Program-made: the position numbers and the translations under genes | Part shown: one piece after another, positions 18,298-26,502 of the stretch | Layout of the letters: every line of letters begins with the position of its first letter | How positions within the stretch are numbered: the stretch's first letter is position 1 | Assembly (NCBI RefSeq): GCF_947496775.1 | Contig: NZ_CANMDU010000002.1 | Span: 62,001 to 126,000, forward strand | DNA length: 64,000 bases | Direction: 5' to 3' | Source: an uncultured Maribacter sp. | Lineage (GTDB): Bacteria; Bacteroidota; Bacteroidia; Flavobacteriales; Flavobacteriaceae | The notes under the pieces: generated by a model | The model's input: only the letters and a program-made list of their open reading frames with translations | Databases searched by the model: none | What the model was told of the DNA's origin: nothing

Positions 18298-19623
18298 TTA
18301 TTTAAAATCATCTTCTTGTGCTCTTTTTAATAAAGGTTCTGGAATAGATTTTTTGGCTTTAGCACCCATTTTTTTAAGCTTTTCTATACTAGTAATAATA
18401 TTTCCTCTTCCTTCCACCAGTTTATTCATGGCGCCTTTATATTCCCCTTTAGCTTCATCAATCTTTTTACCTACTTTAAGCAAATCATTTGTAAAACCTT
18501 CGAATTTATCATATAAAGCCCCTGCTTGTCTAGCAATTTCAATGGCATTTCGTTGTTGTTTTTCGTTATTCCACATACTATCAATTGTACGTAAGGTGGC
18601 TAATAGGGTAGAAGGAGTAACAATAACAATATTTTGCTCAAAAGCTTTATTGTATAACGCATTATCAGAATTTACAGCAATGGCGAAGGCAGGTTCAATA
18701 GGTACAAACATTAGTACAAAGTCAGGGCTTTCCATTGCGTATAAGTCTTCATATTTCTTTGCAGATAATTGGTCTACATGCCTTTTTAAAGAATTTATAT
18801 GATCTTTTAAGAATTTTTCTTTGTTCTCTTCTTCAGCATTGATATAGCGTTCATAGTCGGTTAAAGAAACTTTAGAGTCAACTATCATTTTTTTACTGTC
18901 CGGAAGGTTAATAATAACATCTGGTAGCACTCTGGAGCCGTCTTCTCTAGTAAAACTTTGTTGTACGGTATATTCTCTGTCTTTTTCTAATCCAGATTTT
19001 TCTAAAACGCGTTCTAAAACCAATTCCCCCCAATTACCTTGCATTTTACTATCTCCTTTTAGGGCTTTGGTTAAATTTTCTGCTTCTTGGGTTATTTTTA
19101 AATTTTGACTTTGAAGATTTAAAAGTTGTTCTTTTAGTGCCGAATGAATACTAATATTCTCTTTTTGACTGTCTTCGACTTTTTTCTCGAATAATTGAAT
19201 TTTATCTTGTAAAGGAGAAAGAATATTCTTTATATTTTTTTGATTTTGTTCCGTAAATTTTAAACTTTTTTCATCTAAAATTTTGTTTGCTAAGTTTTCA
19301 AACTCTTTAGTGAATTTTTCCTGAAGCTTTTCAACTTCTTCTTTTTGTACTGTGTTTTTCTCTTGTAAATTCTCTATATCGGACTGATAGCGAACAATCT
19401 GATTACTCATTTGTTCTTTTTCTTGTTGCAAATGTCTTTTATGTTCTACTTCATCTACTAACTTAGCTTCCATAGCAGATAAATTGTTTTGTAGTTGTTT
19501 TTCTCTTTCTTCCAGAGTACTCTGGCTAGATTTAGTTTTAAGAGTTTGTATATAGTTGCCCAAAAAGTAACCTATGGCAATACCTACTAATCCAATAATT
19601 ATAAAAATAAAATATGTGTTCAT
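18298..19623 (-). CDS. rmuC: DNA recombination protein RmuC
   Basis: A 441-residue RmuC homologue. One N-terminal membrane segment (FIFIIIGLVGIAIGYFLGNYI, about 4-24) is followed by a long coiled coil (about 30-180) and the RmuC domain (about 185-400) with GNWGELVLERVLEKSGLEKDREYTVQ, the PDVIINLPDSKKMIVDSKVSL strand carrying a PD-(D/E)XK-like pattern, and FVLMFVPIEPAF. RmuC limits inversion at short inverted repeats in E. coli and is thought to be a nuclease. The length is typical for the group. Confidence 0.93.
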   Translation of the reverse strand: MNTYFIFIIIGLVGIAIGYFLGNYIQTLKTKSSQSTLEEREKQLQNNLSAMEAKLVDEVEHKRHLQQEKEQMSNQIVRYQSDIENLQEKNTVQKEEVEKLQEKFTKEFENLANKILDEKSLKFTEQNQKNIKNILSPLQDKIQLFEKKVEDSQKENISIHSALKEQLLNLQSQNLKITQEAENLTKALKGDSKMQGNWGELVLERVLEKSGLEKDREYTVQQSFTREDGSRVLPDVIINLPDSKKMIVDSKVSLTDYERYINAEEENKEKFLKDHINSLKRHVDQLSAKKYEDLYAMESPDFVLMFVPIEPAFAIAVNSDNALYNKAFEQNIVIVTPSTLLATLRTIDSMWNNEKQQRNAIEIARQAGALYDKFEGFTNDLLKVGKKIDEAKGEYKGAMNKLVEGRGNIITSIEKLKKMGAKAKKSIPEPLLKRAQEDDFK

Positions 19624-19687
19624 GTAAAATTTAAAATATGCTAGTAAAGATAAAGGTTTGTCTTTTAATTATAAGAACCAAATAGGG

Positions 19688-20497
19688 TTACTTTTTAACT
19701 CTAAATGTACCCGTAGAAGCATCAAACATAACAGTGTCTTGTGGAAATAGACTGTCAAAGTGTTTTTGTTCTATTAATTCGCACGGCTGTCCAAAGGGAT
19801 TATCCTTGCCATTTATAAGAAGCATTTTATCGCACAGTTGAATGGCTAATTCGATTTCGTGTGTAGTAAAAAGAATGGTTTTTTGAGTGGTGTATGCAAT
19901 TGATTTTAAAAGCTTTAATATGTTTGCCTTGTGGTAGAGGTCTAAATGTGTTGTAGGTTCATCTAACAACATAATAGAGGTGTCTTGCGAAAGAGCTCGT
20001 GCAATCATTACACGTTGCATTTGGCCGTCGCTGAGCTCGTAGCATTTTTTATGTTTAAGGTCTTGTAAACCTACTTTTGTTATAGCGTCTTGTATTGCGT
20101 TTGTATCTTTATCGCTTAAACTACCTATCCAATTAGTGTAAGGTTGTCTTCCCAGAGCTATTAGTTCTAATACTGTTAAATTTTTAGAAGCAATTTTCTC
20201 CGTAAGGACTAAACTAATTTCCAAGGCTAGTTCTTGCGGCGTATGCTTACTTATGTTTTTGTTACGTATATGAAGTTCTCCTGCTAATGCTTTTTGAACG
20301 TTCCCAATAGTTCTTAAAAGGGTAGATTTTCCTGCGCCATTAACACCAATAATTGCAATAAGTTCTCCTGTATTAGCAGTAAAACTAATAGAAGATCCAA
20401 TTTGTGTATGCTGCTTTTTTGCGGTATACCCAATTTTAAGGTTTTGAGCAGAAAGGACGCTATGTTGATCAGGATTATTTATAAGTTTATTTTTTAT
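19688..20497 (-). CDS. btuD: B12-type ABC transporter ATPase with no canonical start codon
   Basis: Cytoplasmic ATPase of the cobalamin importer. The frame opens right after the permease stop (20503-20501, same frame) and encodes 269 residues if translation starts at the ATA at 20497-20495. Walker A GVNGAGKST is at residues 51-59, the signature LSDGQMQR near 150, Walker B SIMLLDEPTTHLD and the H-loop TTHEIE follow. No ATG, GTG or TTG occurs in the first 91 codons; the first TTG (20224) lies behind Walker A, so a conventional call would give a 178-residue, non-functional fragment. Symbol by locus context and homology; iron-siderophore FecE is the alternative. Confidence 0.82.
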   Translation of the reverse strand: MKNKLINNPDQHSVLSAQNLKIGYTAKKQHTQIGSSISFTANTGELIAIIGVNGAGKSTLLRTIGNVQKALAGELHIRNKNISKHTPQELALEISLVLTEKIASKNLTVLELIALGRQPYTNWIGSLSDKDTNAIQDAITKVGLQDLKHKKCYELSDGQMQRVMIARALSQDTSIMLLDEPTTHLDLYHKANILKLLKSIAYTTQKTILFTTHEIELAIQLCDKMLLINGKDNPFGQPCELIEQKHFDSLFPQDTVMFDASTGTFRVKK

Positions 20498-20500
20498 AGA

Positions 20501-21532
20501 TTAAAAAATCATTTTTCGTTTACGTACTAATAACCAAATAACTACTGGAGCTCCAATAATAGAGGTAATAGCATTTATAGGTAATACACTAGCCGAACTC
20601 GGTAATTGAGCAACGGTATCGCAAAGCAACATTAAAATTGCCCCATAAAGTAAAACAGCAGGCACTAATATTTTGTGGTTTGTAGTGTCAAAAATTTGTC
20701 TTGTTAAATGCGGTACTGCTAAACCTATAAAAGCTATAGGGCCTGCAAATGCGGTTATACCACCGGCTAATAATCCCGTAGCAAGGATTATTAAATATCT
20801 CATTTTTTTTATGTTTATCCCCAAACTACGGGCATAGTTTTCTCCAAGTAACAAGGCGTTTAGTGTTTTAATAGAGACAATACTTAAAATTATTCCCAAA
20901 AGGCATAAGCATAACAGAATGCCGAGTTGTTCCCATGTTAAATTACCAATACTACCAAACGACCAATATACATATTGTTGTAATTTTTCAGCATTAGTAA
21001 AATAAGACAAAACACTTACAATTGCTGCCGTAATACTTCCAAACATAAGCCCTATAATTAGTAGAGTCATAGAATCCTTTACTCTAGAAGCTACAATTAG
21101 TACAGAAAGTAATACCATAAAGCTACCAATACTAGAAGTAATGGCTAAAGAAAGGTTAGAGATTATACTAAAAGAAAATAAACTAGTGAATAAAGAAGAC
21201 CCCATTATTAAAAAAGCAACCCCTAAACTTGCTCCGGAGCTTATACCTAATACAAAAGGACCAGCTAAAGGATTTCTAAAAAGAGTTTGCATAAGCAATC
21301 CGCTTAAAGCCAGTCCGCTACCCACTATAATTGCAGTAAACGCTTTAGGAATTCTGTAATTCCAGATTATATAATTCCAAGAATTGTTGGTTGTAGTACC
21401 ACCGAAAACAGAATTTATAGTATCGGAAAAAGGAATAGAAACAGAACCTAAGCTAATATTTATTCCAAAGAATACTACTAATAGCAAAGACAATACTAAG
21501 AAAGCACTTATGTATGTTTTGTTTGGTTTCAC
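20501..21532 (-). CDS. btuC: FecCD/BtuC-family ABC transporter permease
   Basis: A 343-residue polytopic inner-membrane protein with about ten membrane segments. Family markers are NYRIPKAFTAIIVGSGLALSGLLMQTLFRNPLAGPFVLGISSGAS (about 53-97) and the coupling-helix and late-loop region GPIAFIGLAVPHLTRQIF (about 273-290). It starts at the base after the binding-protein stop and ends 3 nt before the ATPase frame. The cobalamin riboswitch and BtuB/BtuG-like genes next door point to vitamin B12, not iron, as cargo; sequence alone cannot separate the two. Confidence 0.88.
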   Translation of the reverse strand: MKPNKTYISAFLVLSLLLVVFFGINISLGSVSIPFSDTINSVFGGTTTNNSWNYIIWNYRIPKAFTAIIVGSGLALSGLLMQTLFRNPLAGPFVLGISSGASLGVAFLIMGSSLFTSLFSFSIISNLSLAITSSIGSFMVLLSVLIVASRVKDSMTLLIIGLMFGSITAAIVSVLSYFTNAEKLQQYVYWSFGSIGNLTWEQLGILLCLCLLGIILSIVSIKTLNALLLGENYARSLGINIKKMRYLIILATGLLAGGITAFAGPIAFIGLAVPHLTRQIFDTTNHKILVPAVLLYGAILMLLCDTVAQLPSSASVLPINAITSIIGAPVVIWLLVRKRKMIF

Positions 21533-22678
21533 TTATTGCAAAGGTTGATAAAAAAACGGTTTATAGTTTGGTAAAATTTCTGGGTGAAATATAGAAATTA
21601 AATCTTTTAGGACAATATCCGGTCGGCTAGGGGCTAGTTCAAAAAATAATAAGCCTCCAGTTTGGCCTTTGGTATTTCCAAAAGTATATATGTTTTTATT
21701 CTTATAAGCTTTAAATTGGGAGTAATGAGGGCTACTTTCTTCCATTTGCTTGTAGGATGTAAATTGAGAAGGAGAAACCCAATAGTCAGCGTTTTGCCCA
21801 ATAGCTAGTACTTTTTCCCAACTCAAAGAGAGGCTGCCAGTCTCTTGATTGTCTTTCCATAAGTAATTCGTGTTTGCATCTTTTAAGTATTGCGCAGCCC
21901 AACTTTTTCCTCCCGGTAAATACCATATATCTTTAAACATGGCACCACTTAAAACGGTACTTTTTTTATCCGCTTTAGATGCTAAAGATTTTACCTTAAG
22001 ATATTCTTTTTCAATAGTGTTAAAAATACTATCTGCTTTTTTTTCTTGATGAAAGAAAGGAGCAAAAAATTTAATCCATTCTGCCTTTCCCAAAGGTGTT
22101 TGCTCTGTCCAATCTCCATTGTAAACAATAGGTATATTGGCTGTTTCTAAGGTTTTATATGCTTTATTTTGGTTATCTATTCCAAAGCCAATGACTACAT
22201 CTGGTTGTAACTCTAACGCTATTTCTGTATTCATAGATTCGTTTTTTCCTAACTCTTTAACTTTTTTACTATCTATTCTTTTTCTAGTAGATAAAGAAGA
22301 TACATAATCGGTATTAGGGAAACCTACTAAGGTAGATTCTACACCTAAGGATTCTAATATCGGAATATGGGTGGTAGAGGTAACAATAATTTTTTTTATT
22401 GGAGTAGGAATAATGGCATCGAATTCTTCTTTATTTAAGGAGACGGAGGCCATTTTTTCTTTTGGAACAAGAGCATATTTAAACCCATTTTCGGCATTTG
22501 GCCATGGAGAGGTAACTTCGAGTATTGTATGCCCAGAATCTTGTTTTTTTATGGTAAATCCATTTGCATAACGTAGTGTTGATTTTGTTTCTGTGAGCTC
22601 TACATTGGTTGTTTTGTCTACTTGCCGCTTACAGGAAAAAGTAATTAAAAACAATGTAATTAATATGTAATTTTTCAT
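21533..22678 (-). CDS. btuF: ABC transporter substrate-binding lipoprotein (BtuF-like)
   Basis: A 381-residue lipoprotein: signal MKNYILITLFLITFSC with lipobox Cys16. Two Rossmann-like lobes (periplasmic-binding type III) are visible: IIVTSTTHIPILESLGVESTLVGFP in the first and VLSGAMFKDIWYLPGGKSWAAQYL with the ALELQPDVVIGFG strand between. It hands corrinoid to the permease. First gene of the btuF-btuC-btuD unit, with a minus-strand TAATTTTG -7 box (22701-22708) before it. It is not itself preceded by a riboswitch on its own strand. Confidence 0.88.
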   Translation of the reverse strand: MKNYILITLFLITFSCKRQVDKTTNVELTETKSTLRYANGFTIKKQDSGHTILEVTSPWPNAENGFKYALVPKEKMASVSLNKEEFDAIIPTPIKKIIVTSTTHIPILESLGVESTLVGFPNTDYVSSLSTRKRIDSKKVKELGKNESMNTEIALELQPDVVIGFGIDNQNKAYKTLETANIPIVYNGDWTEQTPLGKAEWIKFFAPFFHQEKKADSIFNTIEKEYLKVKSLASKADKKSTVLSGAMFKDIWYLPGGKSWAAQYLKDANTNYLWKDNQETGSLSLSWEKVLAIGQNADYWVSPSQFTSYKQMEESSPHYSQFKAYKNKNIYTFGNTKGQTGGLLFFELAPSRPDIVLKDLISIFHPEILPNYKPFFYQPLQ

Positions 22679-22700
22679 AAAATTTGAAATAATAAGGAGC

Positions 22701-22708
22701 CAAAATTA
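22701..22708 (-). promoter_or_regulatory. Possible -7 element for the btuF-btuC-btuD unit
   Basis: On the minus strand TAATTTTG fits TAnnTTTG and ends 22 nt before the btuF ATG. No TTTG lies 19 nt upstream of it, so the promoter is only half supported. Confidence 0.35.
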
Positions 22709-22789
22709 GATTATCCTTTTGTTGCGATATGTGACAAATGTCAGTTTTTTATATGGTTAAACATTATAATTTTGATAAAAATTATTCTT

Positions 22790-22906
22790 TTGAGGGGAGA
22801 ATCTAATATACTATTCTACATAATTGCAGGGATAATAATACTGCATTTTTCGGCGGGTTTTATTTGGTTGGTTTATAAACTCAACAAGAAAAAAGAGGAT
22901 AAATAA
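22790..22906 (+). CDS. Candidate 38-residue membrane microprotein
   Basis: An open frame of 38 codons lies in the gap between btuF and the riboswitch. Its translation, ILFYIIAGIIILHFSAGFIW followed by LVYKLNKKKEDK, is one clean membrane helix with a positively charged C-terminal tail, the pattern of a real single-pass microprotein. The start is uncertain: TTG at 22790, or ATA at 22808 placed 7 nt after the Shine-Dalgarno-like GGGGAGA (22794-22800). There is no ATG. It is divergent from btuF and upstream of the riboswitch. No family is recognised. Confidence 0.4.
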   Translation: MRGESNILFYIIAGIIILHFSAGFIWLVYKLNKKKEDK

Positions 22907-22917
22907 TTTATTAATGC

Positions 22918-22925
22918 TATTTTTG
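22918..22925 (+). promoter_or_regulatory. Possible -7 element for the riboswitch-btuB-btuG transcript
   Basis: TATTTTTG fits TAnnTTTG and ends about 13 nt before the first riboswitch bases. A convincing TTTG 19 nt upstream is not present. Confidence 0.45.
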
Positions 22926-22937
22926 CAAAGAATTTGG

Positions 22938-23130
22938 TTTTATCGCTTTCACGGTGATTAAATTAAAAGGGAATCCGGTTAAATTCCGGAACTGTTCCCG
23001 CAACTGTAAGCTTAGTTTTGCTATTGTATTGAATATGCAAGTGTAAAATGGCTACTATTTCTTCAATACCACTGTTAGTAAATAACGGGAAGGTGAATAG
23101 TAGTACGCAAGTCAGGAGACCTGCCAAATT
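22938..23130 (+). ncRNA. Cobalamin (AdoCbl-class) riboswitch
   Basis: The conserved core is easy to read: GGGAATCCGGT (from 22970), a matching CCGGAACTGTTCCCGCAACT (from 22986) ending in GTAAGC, then CCACTG (23069-23074) and the B12 box ACGCAAGTCAGGAGACCTGC (23104-23123). The variable P6-like arm lies between 23012 and 23065. It precedes the BtuB-like gene by about 45 nt; a short hairpin (GACTTT...AAAGGTC, 23149-23167) just before the start codon could be the expression platform. Cobalamin binding should shut down the uptake genes. Confidence 0.95.
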
Positions 23131-23173
23131 CCTAATAAAGATTCGATTGACTTTCGGGTAAAAGGTCGTTGGT

Positions 23174-25003
23174 GTGATGAAAAATATATTTTCAATTTTA
23201 GTACTATTCAGTCTAGCTATAGTAACGGCGCAGAAAGATTCCATTATTACTCTGGATGAAGTTGTAGTGTCTGATGTTCGAGTAAAACGTTATGCCGATG
23301 GGCATAAAGTAACAGTTATTAAGGACAGTATTATACAACGCGATAATGTGTTTTTAACTTCATTGTTGACCTTTAACTCTAATATTTATTTTAAAGAAAA
23401 TGGTTTTGGAATGGTTTCTTCCCCTGCTTTTAGAGGAACCAATGCCTCGCATACAGCTGTCATTTGGAATGGAATTAATATAAACTCTCAATTAAACGGA
23501 CAAGTAGATTTTAATACAATAAATCCTTTTAATTATAATTCTTTAGGCATTCGAAGTGGTGGAGGAAGTGTACAATATGGTTCTGGTGCAATAGGCGGCA
23601 GTGTTCATTTAAATAATGATTTAAAATTTGAAAAACACTTTGAGAATCAAGTTTCTGTTGGTTATGGTAGTTTTGAAACTAAAAAAGTAAACTTCAATCA
23701 AAGTTTTGGAAACAAAAAAGCATCATATAGTTTTGGAATTAATTATAATAGATCAAATAATAATTACAGGTATATAAAGACTGATGAAATAAACAAAAAT
23801 GGGGAATTTGAAAATCTTAATGTAAATTTAAATGCAGGCTATGTGCTTACAGAAAAACAGGTTGTAAAACTGTACCACCAAAGTTTTATAGGGGATAGAA
23901 ATTTATCAGGAAATATTTTTGTCTTAGGAAGGAGTAAGTATAAGGATAATCACTATCGTACACAACTAGAATGGGGGCGGTTTGAAAAAAAAACCATTTC
24001 AAAATTTAAATTGGCTTATCTACAAGAGGAATTTAAGTTTTTTGAAAACAAAGATTCGGATATTTATTCTTTTGGGAAAGTATCTAATTTTTTAGCAAGG
24101 TATTCCTTAGATGTAAATTTTTCAAGAGCTTTTAGGTTAAATGGATTTTTAGAGTACAATAATTTTCTGGGTAAAGGAGGAAGTTTTGGGAATCCCAAAC
24201 GAAATGACTTTTCGGCTACAGCACTTATAAAACATACTATTTCTCCAAAGTCTTCTTATAATTTTAGTTTAAGACAAGATTTTTCTTCGGATTTTTCTAG
24301 TCCATTGGTTTTTTCTTTAGATGGTAGGTATGATGTAAGCCCTCATTATAAACTGCAATTGAATGCCTCCAAAAATTATAGAACACCAACATTTAATGAT
24401 CTTTATTGGCAACCAGGAGGTAATTTAAATTTGATTCCTGAAAAATCTTACCAGATAGATATTGGGAATCGATTAGATTTACGAAGAGTGTCAATGAATG
24501 TTAACGGTTATTACATTGCCACGAAAGATATGATTAAATGGCTTCCTAGTAATGAAGGATTTTGGACACCAATAAATATTGACGATGTACAAATTTATGG
24601 GGTAGAAGGGGAAATTTCAGCTACTTATCCTATTCAAAGAAAGCACCAAATAGATTTTAAAGCTCATTATTCATATACAGTTTCTGAGGATAAAGAAACA
24701 AAGCAACAATTAATTTATGTGCCTTTTCATAGAGGAAATGCCTCTGTTACATATAAAATAGCTGGTATAAACTTGTTTTATCAACATTTGTATACTGGCG
24801 GTGTCTCTATTATTGGAGGAAAATTAGATGAATATCAAATAGCAAATATTGGAGTAACATATTCAAATAAGCGGGTTAATAAGGCTTTAACCTATACTTT
24901 GGGAGTTACTATAAATAATATTTATAATACGTATTACGAAAATATAGCATTACGTCCAATGCCAAACAGAAACATTCAAACACAATTAATTTTAAATTTT
25001 TAA
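23174..25003 (+). CDS. btuB: TonB-dependent receptor, BtuB-like
   Basis: Outer-membrane receptor of 609 residues. Signal MKNIFSILVLFSLAIVTAQ (starting from the second codon). The TonB box region ITLDEVVVSDVRV is followed by a plug domain (about 45-150; SSPAFRGTNASHTAVIWNGININS, then GSVQYGSGAIGGSVHLNN) and a 22-strand barrel ending in the aromatic C-terminus NRNIQTQLILNF. The upstream cobalamin riboswitch and the downstream BtuG-like protein make cobalamin or another corrinoid the likely ligand. Two bases separate it from the next gene. Confidence 0.9.
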   Translation: MMKNIFSILVLFSLAIVTAQKDSIITLDEVVVSDVRVKRYADGHKVTVIKDSIIQRDNVFLTSLLTFNSNIYFKENGFGMVSSPAFRGTNASHTAVIWNGININSQLNGQVDFNTINPFNYNSLGIRSGGGSVQYGSGAIGGSVHLNNDLKFEKHFENQVSVGYGSFETKKVNFNQSFGNKKASYSFGINYNRSNNNYRYIKTDEINKNGEFENLNVNLNAGYVLTEKQVVKLYHQSFIGDRNLSGNIFVLGRSKYKDNHYRTQLEWGRFEKKTISKFKLAYLQEEFKFFENKDSDIYSFGKVSNFLARYSLDVNFSRAFRLNGFLEYNNFLGKGGSFGNPKRNDFSATALIKHTISPKSSYNFSLRQDFSSDFSSPLVFSLDGRYDVSPHYKLQLNASKNYRTPTFNDLYWQPGGNLNLIPEKSYQIDIGNRLDLRRVSMNVNGYYIATKDMIKWLPSNEGFWTPINIDDVQIYGVEGEISATYPIQRKHQIDFKAHYSYTVSEDKETKQQLIYVPFHRGNASVTYKIAGINLFYQHLYTGGVSIIGGKLDEYQIANIGVTYSNKRVNKALTYTLGVTINNIYNTYYENIALRPMPNRNIQTQLILNF

Positions 25004-25005
25004 AA

Positions 25006-26421
25006 ATGAAAATCAAACACTTTATGTTAACAGCGGCTTTAGCCTCATTAGTACTTTCATCTTGTAGTGAAGACGATGAGCAAATGCCAGGAACAATAGG
25101 AATAACTACTGCACAAGATTCTTATGAAGAAGGAGCTGGTACTGTTGCAGTAGTCATTACAGCTTCGGATGTTTATGATGAGGATGTAACCATTAATTAT
25201 GAAGTCTCTGGTACAGCTACGTCTAATGAAGATTTTACTGCTTTGTCTGGTACAGCTATTTTGGTTGCAGGAGAAACAAGTGTAGAGGAAAGTTTAGTTC
25301 TTATAGATGATGAAGATGTAGAGCCATCAGAAGACCTTATTTTAACAATTACATCTACAAGTAGCTTACAAGGTATTATCGGAACTAATAATACAGTAAC
25401 TTTAACAATTACGGATAATGATTCTTATCCTTTTGAGAATGGTATATTGGTTAGTCATGAGGGTAATTTTGGACAAGGAAATGCATCTATTTCTTTTGTA
25501 TCCAGCGATTTAGAAAATATAGAAAACGGTATTTATAAATCTGTTAATGGAGTCGATGCCTGGGGAGATAATGCTCAAAGTATAGCTTTCAATGGTGATA
25601 TGGCCTACGTGATTATGAACGGTTCTCAAAAAATAGAAGTGGTTAATCGTTATACTTTTGAATCGGTAGCAACTATTGGAGGTCCAAGTGAATCTGATTT
25701 CTTAAACCCGCGTTATATGGCTATTGCTAATGGGAAAGGTTATGTAACAAACTGGGGAGATGGTTCTAGTACAGAAGATGATTATGTTGCAGTAATTAAT
25801 TTAGAAACTAATACTGTTGAATCTACAATTTCTGTGGTAGAGGGACCAGAAAAAATTGTTGCTTACAATAGTACAGTTTATGTTGCTCAACAAGGAGGTT
25901 GGGGAGAAAACAATGTTGTTACAGTTATAGATGCCACTACAAATACAGTGGAGACAACAATTACAGTTGGTGATAGACCAAATTCTTTACGGTTAGATGC
26001 TGATAATAATCTTTGGGTTATTTCAGGAGGAAACCCTTCTTGGACAGGAAATGAGACAGCTGGGCAAATGGATAAAATTAATACAACTGATAATACCGTT
26101 ACAAGCACATTAAACTTTGCCGTAACAGAGCACCCAGGAAATTTAGAGGTAGATGGGGCTAATCTTTATTATTATATGTCTGGTTCTGTTTATGAAATGG
26201 AAGTTACTAGTACAACACTACCAACTGCTTCAGAAATTACAGGACTTAGCTTTTATGATATGGCAGTTATTAATGGGAAACTCTATGGTGTAGATGCTAA
26301 AGATTTTGTTAGTAATGGTTCTTTAGAGGTATATGACCTTACAGATAATTCTTTGTTAGCTTCTAAAGAAGTATCTATTATTCCTGGAGGAATTTATTAT
26401 AATGGTTCCGCGGAAAGATAG
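25006..26421 (+). CDS. BtuG-like surface lipoprotein: Calx-beta domain plus YncE/DUF5074-type beta-propeller
   Basis: A 471-residue lipoprotein. The signal ends in LVLSSCS (Cys20) and an acidic EDDEQ stretch, typical of surface export. A Calx-beta-type immunoglobulin-like domain fills about 30-140 (YEVSGTATSNEDFTALSGTA, then VEPSEDLILTI). A beta-propeller follows from about 150 to the end, with repeats such as AVINLETNTVESTISV and TVIDATTNTVETTITVGDRP. Propellers of this kind next to BtuB in gut Bacteroides (BtuG) bind cobalamin very tightly and pass it to BtuB. Here it is downstream of btuB under the same riboswitch, so the same role is inferred. The added Calx-beta domain probably acts as a spacer. 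Confidence 0.82.
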   Translation: MKIKHFMLTAALASLVLSSCSEDDEQMPGTIGITTAQDSYEEGAGTVAVVITASDVYDEDVTINYEVSGTATSNEDFTALSGTAILVAGETSVEESLVLIDDEDVEPSEDLILTITSTSSLQGIIGTNNTVTLTITDNDSYPFENGILVSHEGNFGQGNASISFVSSDLENIENGIYKSVNGVDAWGDNAQSIAFNGDMAYVIMNGSQKIEVVNRYTFESVATIGGPSESDFLNPRYMAIANGKGYVTNWGDGSSTEDDYVAVINLETNTVESTISVVEGPEKIVAYNSTVYVAQQGGWGENNVVTVIDATTNTVETTITVGDRPNSLRLDADNNLWVISGGNPSWTGNETAGQMDKINTTDNTVTSTLNFAVTEHPGNLEVDGANLYYYMSGSVYEMEVTSTTLPTASEITGLSFYDMAVINGKLYGVDAKDFVSNGSLEVYDLTDNSLLASKEVSIIPGGIYYNGSAER

Positions 26422-26452
26422 GTGGTGTCTTTAGATATAATGTTATAAAAAT

Positions 26453-26486
26453 AAAGAGGGCTCTACCGATATAGAGCCCTCTTTTG
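26453..26486. terminator. Bidirectional rho-independent terminator
   Basis: AAAGAGGGCTCTA (26453-26465) pairs perfectly with TAGAGCCCTCTTT (26472-26484) around a 6-nt loop. It closes the B12 plus-strand operon and the convergent S41 peptidase gene. Confidence 0.85.
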
Positions 26487-26502
26487 TGTATTTATCCTTT
26501 TT

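Noticed and set aside
19688-20224. Truncated ABC ATPase pseudogene of 178 residues
   Set aside because: The frame is open upstream to the permease stop and encodes a normal N-terminus with Walker A; only the start codon is unusual.
22963-23244. 93-codon minus-strand open frame
   Set aside because: It lies antisense to the cobalamin riboswitch and the btuB start and has no protein-family features.
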